A DNA stretch of 64,000 nucleotides, from the NCBI GenBank assembly GCA_000149265.1, contig CH002903.1:392584-456583 (forward strand). The letters are read 5' to 3'. Numbering within the stretch: the stretch's first letter is position 1; every line of letters begins with the position of its first letter. Positions 13,377-25,607 of this stretch are shown one piece after another. Position numbers and translations under genes: made by a program. The stretch is from Ciona savignyi (taxonomy: Eukaryota; Chordata; Ascidiacea; Phlebobranchia; Cionidae). Under the pieces are notes generated by a model. That model was not told where the DNA came from and ran no database searches. It was given only the letters and a program-made list of their open reading frames with translations.

Positions 13377-13515
13377 GGTCGTGTGGCCAAATGGTTAACG
13401 CCACCGATACATATACCGACTCTTATACAAAAAAACGGTCCTTGTGACGAGCCCATCATGGGTTCGAAACTTGGCTCAATAAAAAAAAAAAAAAAAAAAA
13501 AAAATATATATATAT
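13377..13515 (+). mobile_element. tRNA-like SINE (family B) with intact poly(A) tail
   Basis: This is the best copy of the family. It starts GTCGTGTGGCCAAATGGTTA (box-A-like), then ACGAGCCCATCATGGGTTCG (box-B-like GGGTTCGAAAC), and ends in a run of about 24 A followed by TA repeats. The pure A tail indicates retroposition and fairly recent insertion. Confidence 0.72.
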
Positions 13516-14649
13516 GTGTATTTGCTGATAATGGGACGGAAAGTGGACGATTACACATTAAAACAGCGCAAGTAAATTAGGTATCGAAAAGGGTAAAATC
13601 GCTCATAAAAAAATAAAAAAAAATACGCAAAGAGTGCACTCGGTCTGCAATAATATGTGTTCAATTATTGGGGTGGTCTGCTTACTAGTCTTAAAACTAT
13701 AGTCAAAAGAAAGGGAAAACGATGGTTGTAAAAGTATGAAATGAAAAATATTGGCCACCAATTTAGCGAATAAGCATATTAATTTTATTGACGGAAGAAA
13801 ATTCCGTAAAAAAAATATTGATTGACAGGTCTTGAAATTGTACTTTAGAAATTAATAAGGTATTAATACTGTAATACAAAACATAACATATGACTTAAAA
13901 GTTGTTTTATTGCGATCGTGTCTGTTTTCGAGTTCATTAATTTAGGTTCAATGTTGTAATATAGGTCTGTAAGTCCAATTTTCTGTTCCACCGGAGATCT
14001 GCACTGTTTTCTTTTGTAATGGGCTAAAGTCCAATTTTAAACTTCAGTGAACGGAAATTAAACGAGAAAGTGCATTTGCGGTCACCGAAATTGATTATCG
14101 GAACTTTTAATGGCGAATTTTAGTCCACTGCACATTTGAAGCATCACAAACCGTTGTTCGTTCTTGCGCACGTCCGCAAGTGCAAAATACATTAATCTAT
14201 AACTTCCTTTAAAATTAACGGCAGATTAAGTGAGATGTAGTTAGAACTAGTGTGCTGCGCTAGACTACGGATTTAAAAGATTTTGTACACGGCAAAAGTT
14301 TTGCATTTGGCTATATACAAGTAATAGGGGCGGAGGATTAACATCCAAACATTATAATATTGAGGTTCCAATCAGGGTTAGACAAATATGTGTCAAGTTT
14401 ACACAAAAATGTTTGAATTGCCATATTGATATGTGACGACATATGGTTTAGGGAAATCCCCTCTTGTAGAACAAATTCAGGATTTTTGGATACTAACATT
14501 TTTTAAACGTTTCATTTATATTATATTTGTTGACATTTTATATTTTGATTTAGGTTGAATTGGAATGAACGGGGGCTCTGTCGCATTCGTGTTGATTAAT
14601 TACCAAATCAATTAATTTATGGTTCGATTTTCCTTCGAAAATTTCCAGA

Positions 14650-17600
14650 ATGAAATTCGTTGACCCCATTACATTGTTCGCACTGTTTTGCCTCTTCCGG
14701 TCCACTCTTACCGCTCCACGTCATCATAAACTACGTCATCAACGATTACGTCATAACGACCAGCATCATCTACGAAATGCAGTAAATGTTCTGACATCAG
14801 CCAGCGAAGCGGTACGCGATGACGTCACGATTTCGAACAAGACAAACCAACCAATCACAGCCGTCCCTCGGCATCATTTAAAAAGGTGAAACTATACGCA
14901 AAATAGTCTGAAAAAACTACATCGCAAATATGACGCATTTTGAGGGCTTTAATACGATAAGGTAATAAAAACTTACCGTACAAATGTATTTGAAAGATTA
15001 GTTAATTTAATTTTCAATCGAATTTTTATAGTGTGTTTTACATTAATGTATTATTTTTGTTATCTTTTATTTTTTGTGAAAAAAACGCTGGGTAGTTTTA
15101 AAGTGATTTATTTATACACGTTTGTTTTCGCTTATGGTTTTTAAACACAGTATATATGGATCCGTTACTATATAGTTTTTATATTGTATAATGCCGAAGA
15201 ATACTAATCTGTCGCGCCAACCGTATGGCGGTATAATCGTTCAAAAAGCTTTTGAATGTCACCGAACCAGATGCATTATTAGGGTCACTATTAAACTATT
15301 AAGCACGAAACAAAATGCATCTTTAAAACACAAATCTAGACAGTAAGTCGATTCGTGGTGGCCATGATAAATGTCTTACAGAAAATAGCATATGGTCGGT
15401 ATCTAAAACGAAATGGTAAAAATAACATTTATATATTTTCCTGATATTCCTTATAGTTTTACCTACTGACAAGTTGCCAACAAGTCTTCGTTTGCTATTG
15501 GCATTGTGAGCGATTTCAAAACACACAATTATTGATCTCGTACCTTGTAGACACCCCCTTTTGTTCGACTGGACAACTTCCTGTGGGGTTTGTGACCCCG
15601 AACGCTGCGAGGAAACCGCTACCAGCTGCCCCAGCGGATTAATTAGGGACGCTTGTGATTGCTGCTACGTTTGTGGGAATCTCGAAGACACCCCTTGCGA
15701 CCTGCCGAGCGACGTGTTCAGGTAACCTTGAAGTGATGGAATACGGAGTCTGTAAGCCAACAGGTTCGAACCCCGAACTAATACATTAAACTTCACTGCT
15801 GCGTCTTTGGCAAACCAACGTTGCCTAGATCGTGTGGATAGAAATGATTTTGTTTAACACTTGTAGTAATGACAGTCCTAAGCAGAATCTTATAACTTCA
15901 ATAATCCTCTGTGTGGTGTCCTATGCTGCATTTTTCAACCCAGAGAAAACATTACCATTGTGTGCGCAATCGTGTTTATTCGATTTTAACCTTCTGTAAG
16001 GTTCTGTGATTGGGCAAGGACCTAAAGTCAAAAACACTATGTGGTAGCTCCGGCAACCCGATTTGGGTACGAGGAGGTAATCTGACTTTAAAAAACGATT
16101 GTCGTTTACCCACCACGGACATATTGTTTTCATCGTTTTGTCTGGTTTAAAATTGGAAACTTATGCAATCCCCAGATTTGGCGAATGTGGTGAGGGGTTG
16201 ATTTGCAGCCCCGTTGCTCCCGAGTTCGTGGGCCATGGTACATCCGACTCTTACTGCGCATGCGCGTCCGATATCGTTATATGTGGCAGCGACGGAAGAA
16301 CTTATTCCAATCCTTGTCGATTCAAACGAGCTTCCGGTCGAACTGACGGCCTTGTGACGTCACATGAGGGTCCTTGTTTGGCAGGTGGGGTTGTGACGTC
16401 ATAATATAAGTTTATAATAAATAAAATGAAACGATCGTATTTTTACCCGATCGAGCCAAAACCGAAAGAGTTAATGTGTGACTAAAATAGCGGTGGAACT
16501 TTTCTCTACTAGTGGATAAAATGATATACAAACGTACAATTTACTGCAATTTTATAATGAACGAGTAATTGCTGGTGGCAGGTTCAAAACCAGTAAAATA
16601 CAGTGCGTTCCTTTTGCAATTTTTTAAATTCCTGCAATTGTTTATCGTGTTGAAGATTTAGAGAAGTATGTAGACTTATGGTTTGGCCCGGCTTCAAGAA
16701 TTCGATTCGGTCGATAGGTTAACTCTTATCGGTTGTATCTGCGCAAGTGAATTCTCTATCACGTTATTTTGTAACTGGTTTTATTTCTATTCTTTATGTG
16801 ATTTTCTGAAACTTTGGGTGATAATTGTTTGCAGTCATTTAACTCTTTGCGTTTTAAATCAGTTATGTACATCATTGAACACAAAATCTTTGCCGGTAGT
16901 ATGATGATTTGTTTTTTTATACGTTTGGCTTAGAGGCCTAAAACCTATCTACTGATGTAACTTGTAACTCGTATTGCTCAAATGTAAAGCTATGCCCATG
17001 CAGTGTCGAGATGTGTGAGGGCAATCGGATGAGATTTGCCTAATCGGATGGGACGTAGGTTACATAGGATTATCATCAAACACCGTACACTCCCACTGAC
17101 CCAGTGGCGCGTTGAAAGCAAACAAACCACACAGGGGGTCTTGACCCACTTATGGTCCCAGGTCCACCCATATTCGTGTGAATTTGATGGATTGAAGCCC
17201 GATGGGTGATAGATCCGCAATACTACCCCGTGTTACGCGTAACAGCGATTACGAGGTCGTACATGTCAGAGATCTTATGAAGTCGTTGATTGATCGGTAT
17301 CAGCACCATAATCGATCGACATGACGTAGGGTATGACGTAGGAAATTACGTCACACATGGATAAGAAGTGTGCAGCATTAGCTGTGAGGCTTGTTTCGTT
17401 GTTTAAACAATGAGATCGCATTCCAGAATCACTTTCCATTGTCGAAATGTCACGCGACACTTCACTTTGATTGATGACGTCATCTGAACAAATAAATCAC
17501 ATCTTTGCAGCGAGAAGTGTTCGGCAAATAAACAAATCCGTTTTTAGCCCTACTTCAGATGCACTTGTACACACACAACAACGAGCAGCCAAAATTTAGC

Positions 17601-20600
17601 CCGCACCAAGCAATAAACAGTCCAAAAACTCATGCACACATTGCATATTTATACAAACTGGGGTTTAGGAATTTCACAACATTCCTTACAAACGTTAAAA
17701 ATAGTTTGGAATTTACTCGCTATTTTATGAAATTCTATTTGAAGCGGAAATTCTTTCATAATCCGATTACTACCTATAATTCCCGACGCTTTATACGAAG
17801 TTAAGGAGAAGTGCCTTTAAGCATGCCCAATTATTGGATTTTAAAGATAAGTCGCTACATAAAGCTTTTTTGGTTGTATTTCTTTAGCATCATAATGCTA
17901 ATTTGGTGTTGCTTGTGTTCGGTTACAAGTTAATCTTTTGCATCACAACGTTTTCATTGTTACGTAATTTTTGACCGCGAATGGTGTGAAAGCATGAACA
18001 CTGTGATAATACAAGAAATGTTTCTCATTCGACCTTTGGCATACTTACGCTCTACCCGTTAGGTTCACGGTCAAAGCACTTCAACTGCAGATGCCTCGAA
18101 CAATTAAACAAACGAACAAGCTGAATAAACTATTATATTAAACAAAAGCATTAGATCCAGTAACTTCCTGACTGTAGGCACGAAAAAATTCCCGCTTTAT
18201 ATTGACTGCCATTCTCAGACATGGTCATAAACATGATTATCCTATTACAAGGTGCACTTAAATACTGTCTGTAGTCATTCAGCCCTTTCCAACTATCTTG
18301 TGGTTTACAAACGTCTTATTTGCTACATTAAATCATAATTTGCCTCGTTATATTAATATAATAACTACCACTATTCATACATGACAAAGTTAAAGTGTAA
18401 TCAAATGTTTAATTAATTTTCCTAACACGTTCTGGTATCATGTTAATATGTGACCTGTACGTGCGAATGGCTAGATTATACTTCGCTGAACCTTTAGCCT
18501 GAAGGTCACGCCTTCGAAACCAAGAGCCGCTTTCGTGTCTTCTGTAGTATTGTGTGTTAAGGCAATGTGCATGAACCCAGGGAATTAAATACGTTGAGCA
18601 CAAACATATATATAGTCTCTATCGTGCACATCACATTTTAACAGCTTCGTTAACTCGACTGTAACCATGTGGAAGTCTGACGAACGGCCTCATTATAATG
18701 TCCCTCCTCCCATGCGATCTATACCACAGATGGGTTTAATACAAGACTTTTATAAAGATCGCAGTTCTGACGCGCTTATCTAATCAAGCCCAACTCGGCA
18801 CCAGTTTTACCTTGGTTGTGAGACCCTCGTTTCCCCTTGTATTTGTGGAGAGTATTTTATGAACATATATTAAGTGCATTCGAGATGTGCTTCGGAATAT
18901 ACTGCGTGAAGCTTTAAAGTATATTGTAATAATATTTTATCCTAGTACCTTTTAGATTAATTCTTTATTTTATTTTTAAGATAGAAAAGTTGAATGGTTA
19001 CTAAAGGGGCTTGTAAAAATGTAACGTATAAGCATATGAGAAAATTTGACGTAGCATCGATTCATAGGTCGTGCTATGGTCATATTTGACAGCAAGTCGG
19101 ACCCAAAACATCACAGCGACAAACGATGGCGGAGTGCTTCATTTTAAAGAGCTTGCCGCTTTGAAGTCGTTAATCTTAACTTCCTAAAGGGAGTTGTAAC
19201 ATTCGTGTGGCTACCATGCATGACATACGTTACGCACGCGAAATTTTTGCGCTCAGATATTTTACCGCACACACTTCTCTTTATCAATTTTTTCCGTTGA
19301 CCTTTTTATAATTTTTTTTATAAATTATACCAATTTAAAAAAATGTCAATGTTGATTGCCAGGGTAAAGTTTGTGAGGATACACTTATGCTGGTTATTGA
19401 ATTTACCTTTTTATCATTTTAAATAGATTATACTGAGCACATTCCCTGCTTATCCATTTTACGTTTTTAATTACCAAAGTTATATATTTGTAAACAAATC
19501 TCAGTCACAAAATCACCCAAATTGCGTCATACTTCAAATTTCGTCATGTATAAATAAGTACAAATCAACCTCGATTTTCAACCGTTTCATTTCTGAAACG
19601 AATAATGAAGCTAAATGCAGACTAGGCGATTATGATTTGTGACCATGCAAGAAGTTAATATGGGCCAAAATGGCGTTTCTGATAAAATCATCTACACTGA
19701 CGCCGTGGTAATCGAACACAAAATAAACGATTTTGATTAAACGAGTTGATACGTTTAATTTACATCACAATTTGCCTTTCAAATAGTTCATAACATGGCA
19801 CCGCGAAGTACCTTTATTAAATATACATCTCAATTTTTTACGCATTTATATTAAATTTTCCCCTTAAATGTCGCTGAGTGCTGCTAATGGTGGGTGTGCT
19901 TGTTGTTTTAGTGCAGTTTTGGCGTAAAGGGTCAGAATTTTGCGGAAAAATGCGGCTCGTCTGCAGCACACCTAAAATACTTGGCCGTCTTTCAACCGAA
20001 AGATTAAGATCTACAATCCGTGCGCCGCTGCTACATAAGTTTTTCCGATACGTTTTCGCGAACTGCAGGTTGGCTACCTTTTTTCGCTTTATCGAGCGCT
20101 AAAATATTTTATATGCAAGACGCGATACTAAATGTATATTATATATTCCTCATCAGTTATATTGTGCAATTTTATTGATACTACTAATATAACATATAAT
20201 TTTTAAACAACCAGTAGTACTTCAAAATATTAAAAGGAATGCTGTCTTTGAGCTGCTGCGCTTATTCTTTCCATCCATTAAAACTCATTTTGGAAATTAA
20301 TTATTGAATTACCTGTGCATTCATATAAGAAACTAGCAACATTTTAAAGAAGATAAATTATAAACACAATATCCATCGGTTAAACGTTAAGATTAATATT
20401 AACGGCCGGACGAACTTAACTTAATGAAAATATATGTTTTAAAATCGATCATATCTAATAAGTGTAGCCATATACTGCAAGCTGGGTTTGTATACATTCG
20501 TCGGTGAAGTGTTTTGTAAGCACTGTTGCTGTCTTAACGATCTAATTAAACTAAGGGTTTGTTTATGTGTCTTCCTAATGAGCCGAGAAGTTTCCAGTAA

Positions 20601-23600
20601 CCTGTCGAAGTCGGTTTATATTTATTTCCACTGCACCCCTTAAAACATCCATAATTGCGCCGCGAACGAATGCCGACGGTTATAAAGTGGAACTTATAAC
20701 CATAGACTGCTACTTGTGCACAAAATTGATCGATCGGTACCTTTGCAAAGTATAGGATATGAGATATTAATGTTGTTTCTAAGTGCGTGGTAAAACGAAG
20801 TCGCCGTTTTATTATTACAAGGCTAGGTTTGAAACACATAAAGGACTCGTTAATAGGACCGTTTTTATGTGGAAATTGTATATAAAATAGGCGCCTAAAC
20901 AATTCGACCACACCACAATTAAAACTCAATCGTCGTTAACACAGGGGAAAACTGTCAGATTACCTGCGCCATCCGCCGGGTGATCGGAGCTATTGCACAG
21001 TATTGTTTATAATTAGACGTTCTTTCTTTATTACAACCCATTAACCGTAGCTAATGTACTAGTGAAACTCACCCACTGTACTAAATGTTCGCTAAGTGCC
21101 TTCAATGTACAAAACCGACAGCAAGAGACTAATTTTTTATCAAGCAATCTTTCGATTGAAACGCAAAACACTATACCCCGATTACCTATTTTATCCGCTG
21201 CAAGCTAAGCTTAACGTCTTAATAACTACACTTCAAACACAAGTAATTTTGTAAAATACTGAACAAAGTAAAATCACATTTGCGATTTTGACTTATTTTT
21301 GGTAAAACTATTGATTTTATTTCTAGACATTTTTTAATAAACATTTGTGTCTTGTGTATGGCTTGGACTGACCATATTTTTTAAATTACGTGATTTTTAC
21401 TTGGCTCATCACTCTAACTGACTGTTACACGAACACAACGACTTGTTTAATGCAAGTATTAAGGTTTATATACGCCCAAGAATGTAAGGTTTCGTAACTT
21501 TCAACAAAGTTATTTCAATGGCGTTGAGTCCCATGTTATTTGGAAGAATAAATTGTATCTGATTGCTTTGTGAATAAATCATCGACAATTTATCAAACGT
21601 AAATATATTGATTATTGCTCTCCAGCACCGCATGTGGAAATACCTCCGATGAACCAAACAGCCGAGTCTGGGTCTTCAGCGGTATTCAGTTGCTCGGTTT
21701 CGGGGTTTCCCCTTGCGTGGTTTGAATGGTTGATGAACGGAGAGAGCGTGTTTAGGCCAAATCTCGGCAATGGCGTGCTAACACAGGTAACTCGTCATAG
21801 ATATATAGTTTTAATTTACAGTCGCGTGGTTGGAAATCATATACTGCGATACACATATATGGGGCAACACTAAAAAGGGGGAAAGAGGGAAGATGATAAG
21901 TAGGAAAACTGCTCACTAAAACTATGGACACTTAGTCTAAACCTGCCCTTAACACTTATCCCAACCCCTGAACTAACATTAACTGCAACCCCAACTTTAC
22001 ACATCTAATGCCCTAATCTTTATTTTAGTGTGCAGTTTCCCTCCTTGTCTCTTTCCCTCCTTTCATCTATGGCAAATTTCAATCAGTAATTTTTCACACA
22101 AAACCGTTTACGGTAAACACAGTTTTCCCACAATGCAACAGGTGAGAAGCGGTCCGCTGCCTTACCAGGTAACCACGTGGTTGGAGATAGATCGAGTTAT
22201 GCCGTCACACTCGGGATTGTTTACGTGTGTTGCAAGGAACGAACACGGTGAAACAAGCGCAACAGCTAGACTTGAAGTCGTTCCAGGTTGCGATACGATT
22301 TAAAACTAATTAGTGATACACTCCCATTCTATTTGTTTAAAAATCAGTTTTGAACCAATGTTGAACTTGTCACTAAGGCCGTTTTTGTATACAATTCGGT
22401 ACATGTATCGGTTGCTTTAACCATCCGGTCACACGACCTGCCTTTTTGTTCGGTACCTCTAAATACTTCAGGGCCGCTTGGACCGCTTGGATCGCATGGA
22501 GCGCTTTAATCGCTTGGATCGCTTGGATCGCTTGGATCGCTTGGATCGCTTGGATCGCTTACTATACTTCGTAATTACAAAAGCCATAATATTACTGTTA
22601 GGTTTGGGGTTAAAGTTAGTTATGAGGTTGAGATTAGTGTTTGGGACAGGGTTAGAATTACTTTCCATAGCATTCTAAGTGATCCAAGCGCTCCAAGCGG
22701 TCTAAGTGGTCTTGTAGTATTTAGAGGCACCCCCTTTTGTTGTGTTATTTAGGGCCAGACTACGATCCAAATATAAAAAATCATCGTTAAATCTAATTTA
22801 ATACACTGTATTTGAAACTATGATTCCTTTTGATTACCTGATTGATCACACAGACTACTAATCTTTTTTCACCTAGCCTGTTTTCGAATCAGCGATCTCT
22901 AAACTATCAAATCATTGGGTCTTTTTTTGTACATATATTAATTTTTTTCTACACATTAAGCTGCATGCAATCGCTTGACAACACAACCACTTAATTCTTC
23001 ATTTTCTTATTTTAGGAGAATTTCCTTCGCCGAATTATTACGTCTACCGTGGAAAGCATTTGGATTTTTCCAACCGCGAGACGTCGCCCGAGAGTCGTGA
23101 TTATCTGAGATCTCACATTCTTCCACCAGGTTGGTATAATTGATTTCAGTAGTGAGAGTAGAACAGCTTTTTTAAAACTGATTCCCGGATTTCTTAATCA
23201 CAATTTAAAAACAAAAGTAATAAAATGAATTTTTTTCCAAAAAAACTAATAAAAAATACTCACAATCGCGAAAGTGTGACATGAGAATTGCCATTACGCT
23301 CATATTCTTTCATCCAAACGACGATCGTACCTTCATTTCAGACGATGTTCCTGAAGTCCTTGGACAACTTGGCCGGAAAGATCATGACGTCCAAGTTAAT
23401 GACGTTAGGGATGATAACGTCATAGCTGATGACTTAACCGATTCTGATCAGCAATTTTTTGACGTTCAATTACCAAATCAACAATTGCCACGAGATGACG
23501 TCACAAGTGATACGATCGGTGACGCACTTTCAAACGCATTGCGTACAATCGTAAAACCGAAAGAATTCAAAGATATATTCTTCGACGACGACGAAATATA

Positions 23601-23622
23601 CGAAGGTTCCGGGCTACAGTGA
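14650..23622 (+). CDS. Secreted IGFBP-N / Kazal / Ig-domain protein (KAZALD1-IGFBP7-like)
   Basis: Seven exons join in phase: 14650-14885, 15551-15721, 16176-16384, 21626-21786, 22142-22286, 23016-23129 and 23342-23622. They give 438 residues. Exon 1 encodes a signal peptide (MKFVDPITLFALFCLFRSTL) and a basic His/Arg-rich linker. Exon 2 is an IGFBP N-terminal module (CGVCDPERC, CPSG, DACDCCYVC). Exon 3 is a Kazal module (ICGSDGRTYSNPC...EGPC). Exons 4-5 form an I-set Ig domain (FSCSVSGFP, FEWLMNG, SGLFTCVARNEHG). This module order is that of KAZALD1, IGFBP7 and IGFBPL1, which are secreted matrix or growth-factor-binding proteins. Exons 6-7 add an Asp-rich tail of about 130 residues, longer than I expect in the family, ending DDDEIYEGSGLQ. 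The orthology within this trio is not settled. Intron 3 is 5.2 kb and contains no coding exon that I can support. Confidence 0.85.
20938..21115 (-). mobile_element. Degenerate composite SINE (family A) in intron 3
   Basis: Retains the family order: CTGTCAGATTACC, GGTGATCGGAGCTATTGCA, a GACGTTCTTTCTTT block, then AACCCATTAACC and CTAAGTGCCTT. Head and tail are eroded. Confidence 0.55.
22377..22438 (-). mobile_element. Partial tRNA-like SINE (family B)
   Basis: Matches the head region of the family B copies at 24109 and 33529 in minus orientation (GTATACAATTCGGTACATG ... CACACGACC). The box-B half is absent. It abuts the small transposon at 22451. Confidence 0.5.
22451..22732. mobile_element. 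MITE with mirrored 9-bp subterminal repeats
   Basis: Terminal inverted repeats are GGTACCTCTAAATACT on the left and the complement of GGTGCCTCTAAATACT on the right. The left side carries five uninterrupted copies of CGCTTGGAT plus variants; the right side carries the complementary GATCCAAGCG / CTCCAAGCG units. A CTTTTTGTT / CCTTTTGTT pair flanking the element could be a 9-bp target duplication with one mismatch. A related copy lies at about 50509-50730. The open frames on both strands across the tandem are repeat artefacts. Confidence 0.65.
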
Positions 23623-25607
23623 CGTCATATTCTATAAATGACGTCATACCCCATTCATGTCGACAGCGGGCCATGTAATAATATTACATATTACATTGTA
23701 ATATGCTCGTGACTTGGAGTGACAATCAGTGAGATTTTTTACACAAGCAATGAGATAATATTTAACTTTAGGGAAAAGGAACACTAAAATCGACAAGTGA
23801 CGTCATGCAACGTCATGATATACTACCGATTGACCCCCTTTTTAAACGAGGTCGATAGAACGGCGGAAAAGGAATGAACATTAATCAAGTTCGACATATT
23901 TTCTCCTATCTGTCAATGCGTATGTTACCGTTCAATTACTGGCGTCCTAATTCTATAGTGTCCCGCGGAAGCATTTACATTCATGTTTTAAAAATTCTAC
24001 GTTTATATTAAAGTCAATTTTCGCCATTTTTGTATTTTCTTATACTGAGTTGGTCCACGGATGAAGAAATTACGGTCGCTGTAGGCGGGTGTGTATTTAT
24101 TTTTTACCGGGCGAAGTTTCGAACCCATGATGGGCTCGTCCATTAAACCGTTTATTTTATATAGTTGGTTTATGTATCGGTCGCGTTAACCATTAGACCA
24201 CACGACCGTACTAGTCGGTTGTGTATTAATGCACTCCTCTATCGTGTATAGCAGGGAGCGGCACCCTTCTTAATGCAATGTGCCAGTTTAATAATAATAT
24301 CATAATGAAAGCAACTTCACGTGCCAACCCATGTCATTTATGGTTAGCATATTTAACTACTTAAGTTGAATATAAGTATTTACGAATTTTAGGTTTGTTG
24401 ATTTTGTGCCGCGTACTATGATAGACAGTTTTTAAGTTTGCACATGCTTATAGTAAAGATTTTTGCGTGCCCTCTACACACTCGACGCGCCATAAAAAAG
24501 ATCCCTCACAAGTGGCAAACTTACTACCAGTTTTTATGCTTGAGGAAAAGTGGGGCATACTTGGCTGTTCTTATATATCCTTTACTTCGTGGTTTTAAGA
24601 GGGGGATTTACGTTCTGCCCTGTATTTTTATAGGTGTCAACATAAATTACGACATGAACGCAGGTGAGCTTGTTTAAACTAAGCTCAGCAGTACGAGAGC
24701 GACACGATTCAATCGTTATCACAGAGAACGGAGTAGATCAAGGCAAAAGTTTACGTTAGTGAAAGCCCAACCATGCCGCAATGGTCGCATATTGGGAGCT
24801 CGAGCGCTGTGCACACACTTGGAGTGCTCTGCATATATTGATTGTTGGCTATGATAGTTTGTCATCAATCTTCCGCGGCTTGTGTGGTGATTACAAGTTA
24901 ATAGAGTGCTGGTATAGGGTGTTGAAAATCGACAAGAATCGAATTTTAATATATATTTAGTGGTCAATGTAGCTATGGGAATGGTTGGCTTACAGATATA
25001 TGAACTAAGTGTATATATGTATAGTGCATGTTTTGTTTGAACACAAAAGTGTTCTTCACTACTGTGCGTTCAAAAATAGCAATATTACACAGGTTGGTTT
25101 TATTTAAATCGTCTGCGTGTTTGCGAAAATGTATACTTTTAAAATTGACCATTTTTAGTAAAACAGTGTTGCCATTACCATTAACTTATATGGGATCAGG
25201 CTTTGTACGATATTGTTAGCATACCACACAAACCAGAAAGTGAATAATAAAACAAACTTATAATAATATTGCGGTGATGAAAATACACCGCCTTTTCGAA
25301 TATCTGGTGAAGCGTAATCAATTTTACAGTATTCAGTGCAAACTTTCTTAAATGGAACACTTATATTGGTTTTGTTTGTTTTTAGTAAAACTTTTTCCAA
25401 CAAATAAAAAAATATATCGGTGCTCTCTAAGCAAGAGCACTAATTTGGCATTCCGAAAGAGGAAGTCTTATTTATTTTTAGAAACTTTGGTGTAATAGTG
25501 GTAACTTTTCCCGAAGAAACAAGAATTTAGAAAATATGGTGTTATTATGTTTAAAAAATCGAAAAATTATATTTTGTGAAGTATTTGGTAGTTATTGAAA
25601 CATAAAA
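23623..25607. other. Intergenic region
   Basis: Lies between the IGFBP/Kazal/Ig gene and the GNAT gene. It contains TGACGTCA palindromes at 23639 and 23798 (another spans the stop codon at 23620) and a minus-oriented family B SINE at 24109-24206. No ORF in it has a recognisable domain. Confidence 0.5.
24109..24206 (-). mobile_element. tRNA-like SINE (family B)
   Basis: Minus-strand copy: GTTTCGAACCCATGATGGGC (complement of the box-B region) at the left, GTTAACCATTAGACCACACG (complement of box A) at the right. It collapses to the same pattern as 13377-13515. Confidence 0.65.

Larger units (their letters stand above)
7669..14649. other. Intergenic region between divergent genes
   Basis: About 7 kb separates the start of the minus-strand receptor from the plus-strand IGFBP/Kazal/Ig gene. 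I see no ORF with domain signals or convincing splice structure. It holds two tRNA-like SINEs (9855-9952 and 13377-13515), a truncated composite SINE (10533-10742), and one perfect TGACGTCA at 9551-9558. The remainder is unassigned AT-rich DNA. It would contain the 5' regulatory regions of both genes. Confidence 0.5.

Noticed and set aside
13257..13580. 107-residue ORF with a Lys run, and its minus-strand mirror with a Phe run
   Set aside because: Both are created by the poly(A) tail of the family B SINE.
16990..17220. 76-residue minus-strand ORF in intron 3
   Set aside because: The sequence looks like a translated repeat; no homology signal and no conserved residues.
22468..22678. Overlapping ORFs on both strands with repeated Arg-Leu-Asp or Lys-Arg-Ser units
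   Set aside because: They are translations of the 9-bp CGCTTGGAT tandem inside a MITE; there is no start context, splice support or domain.
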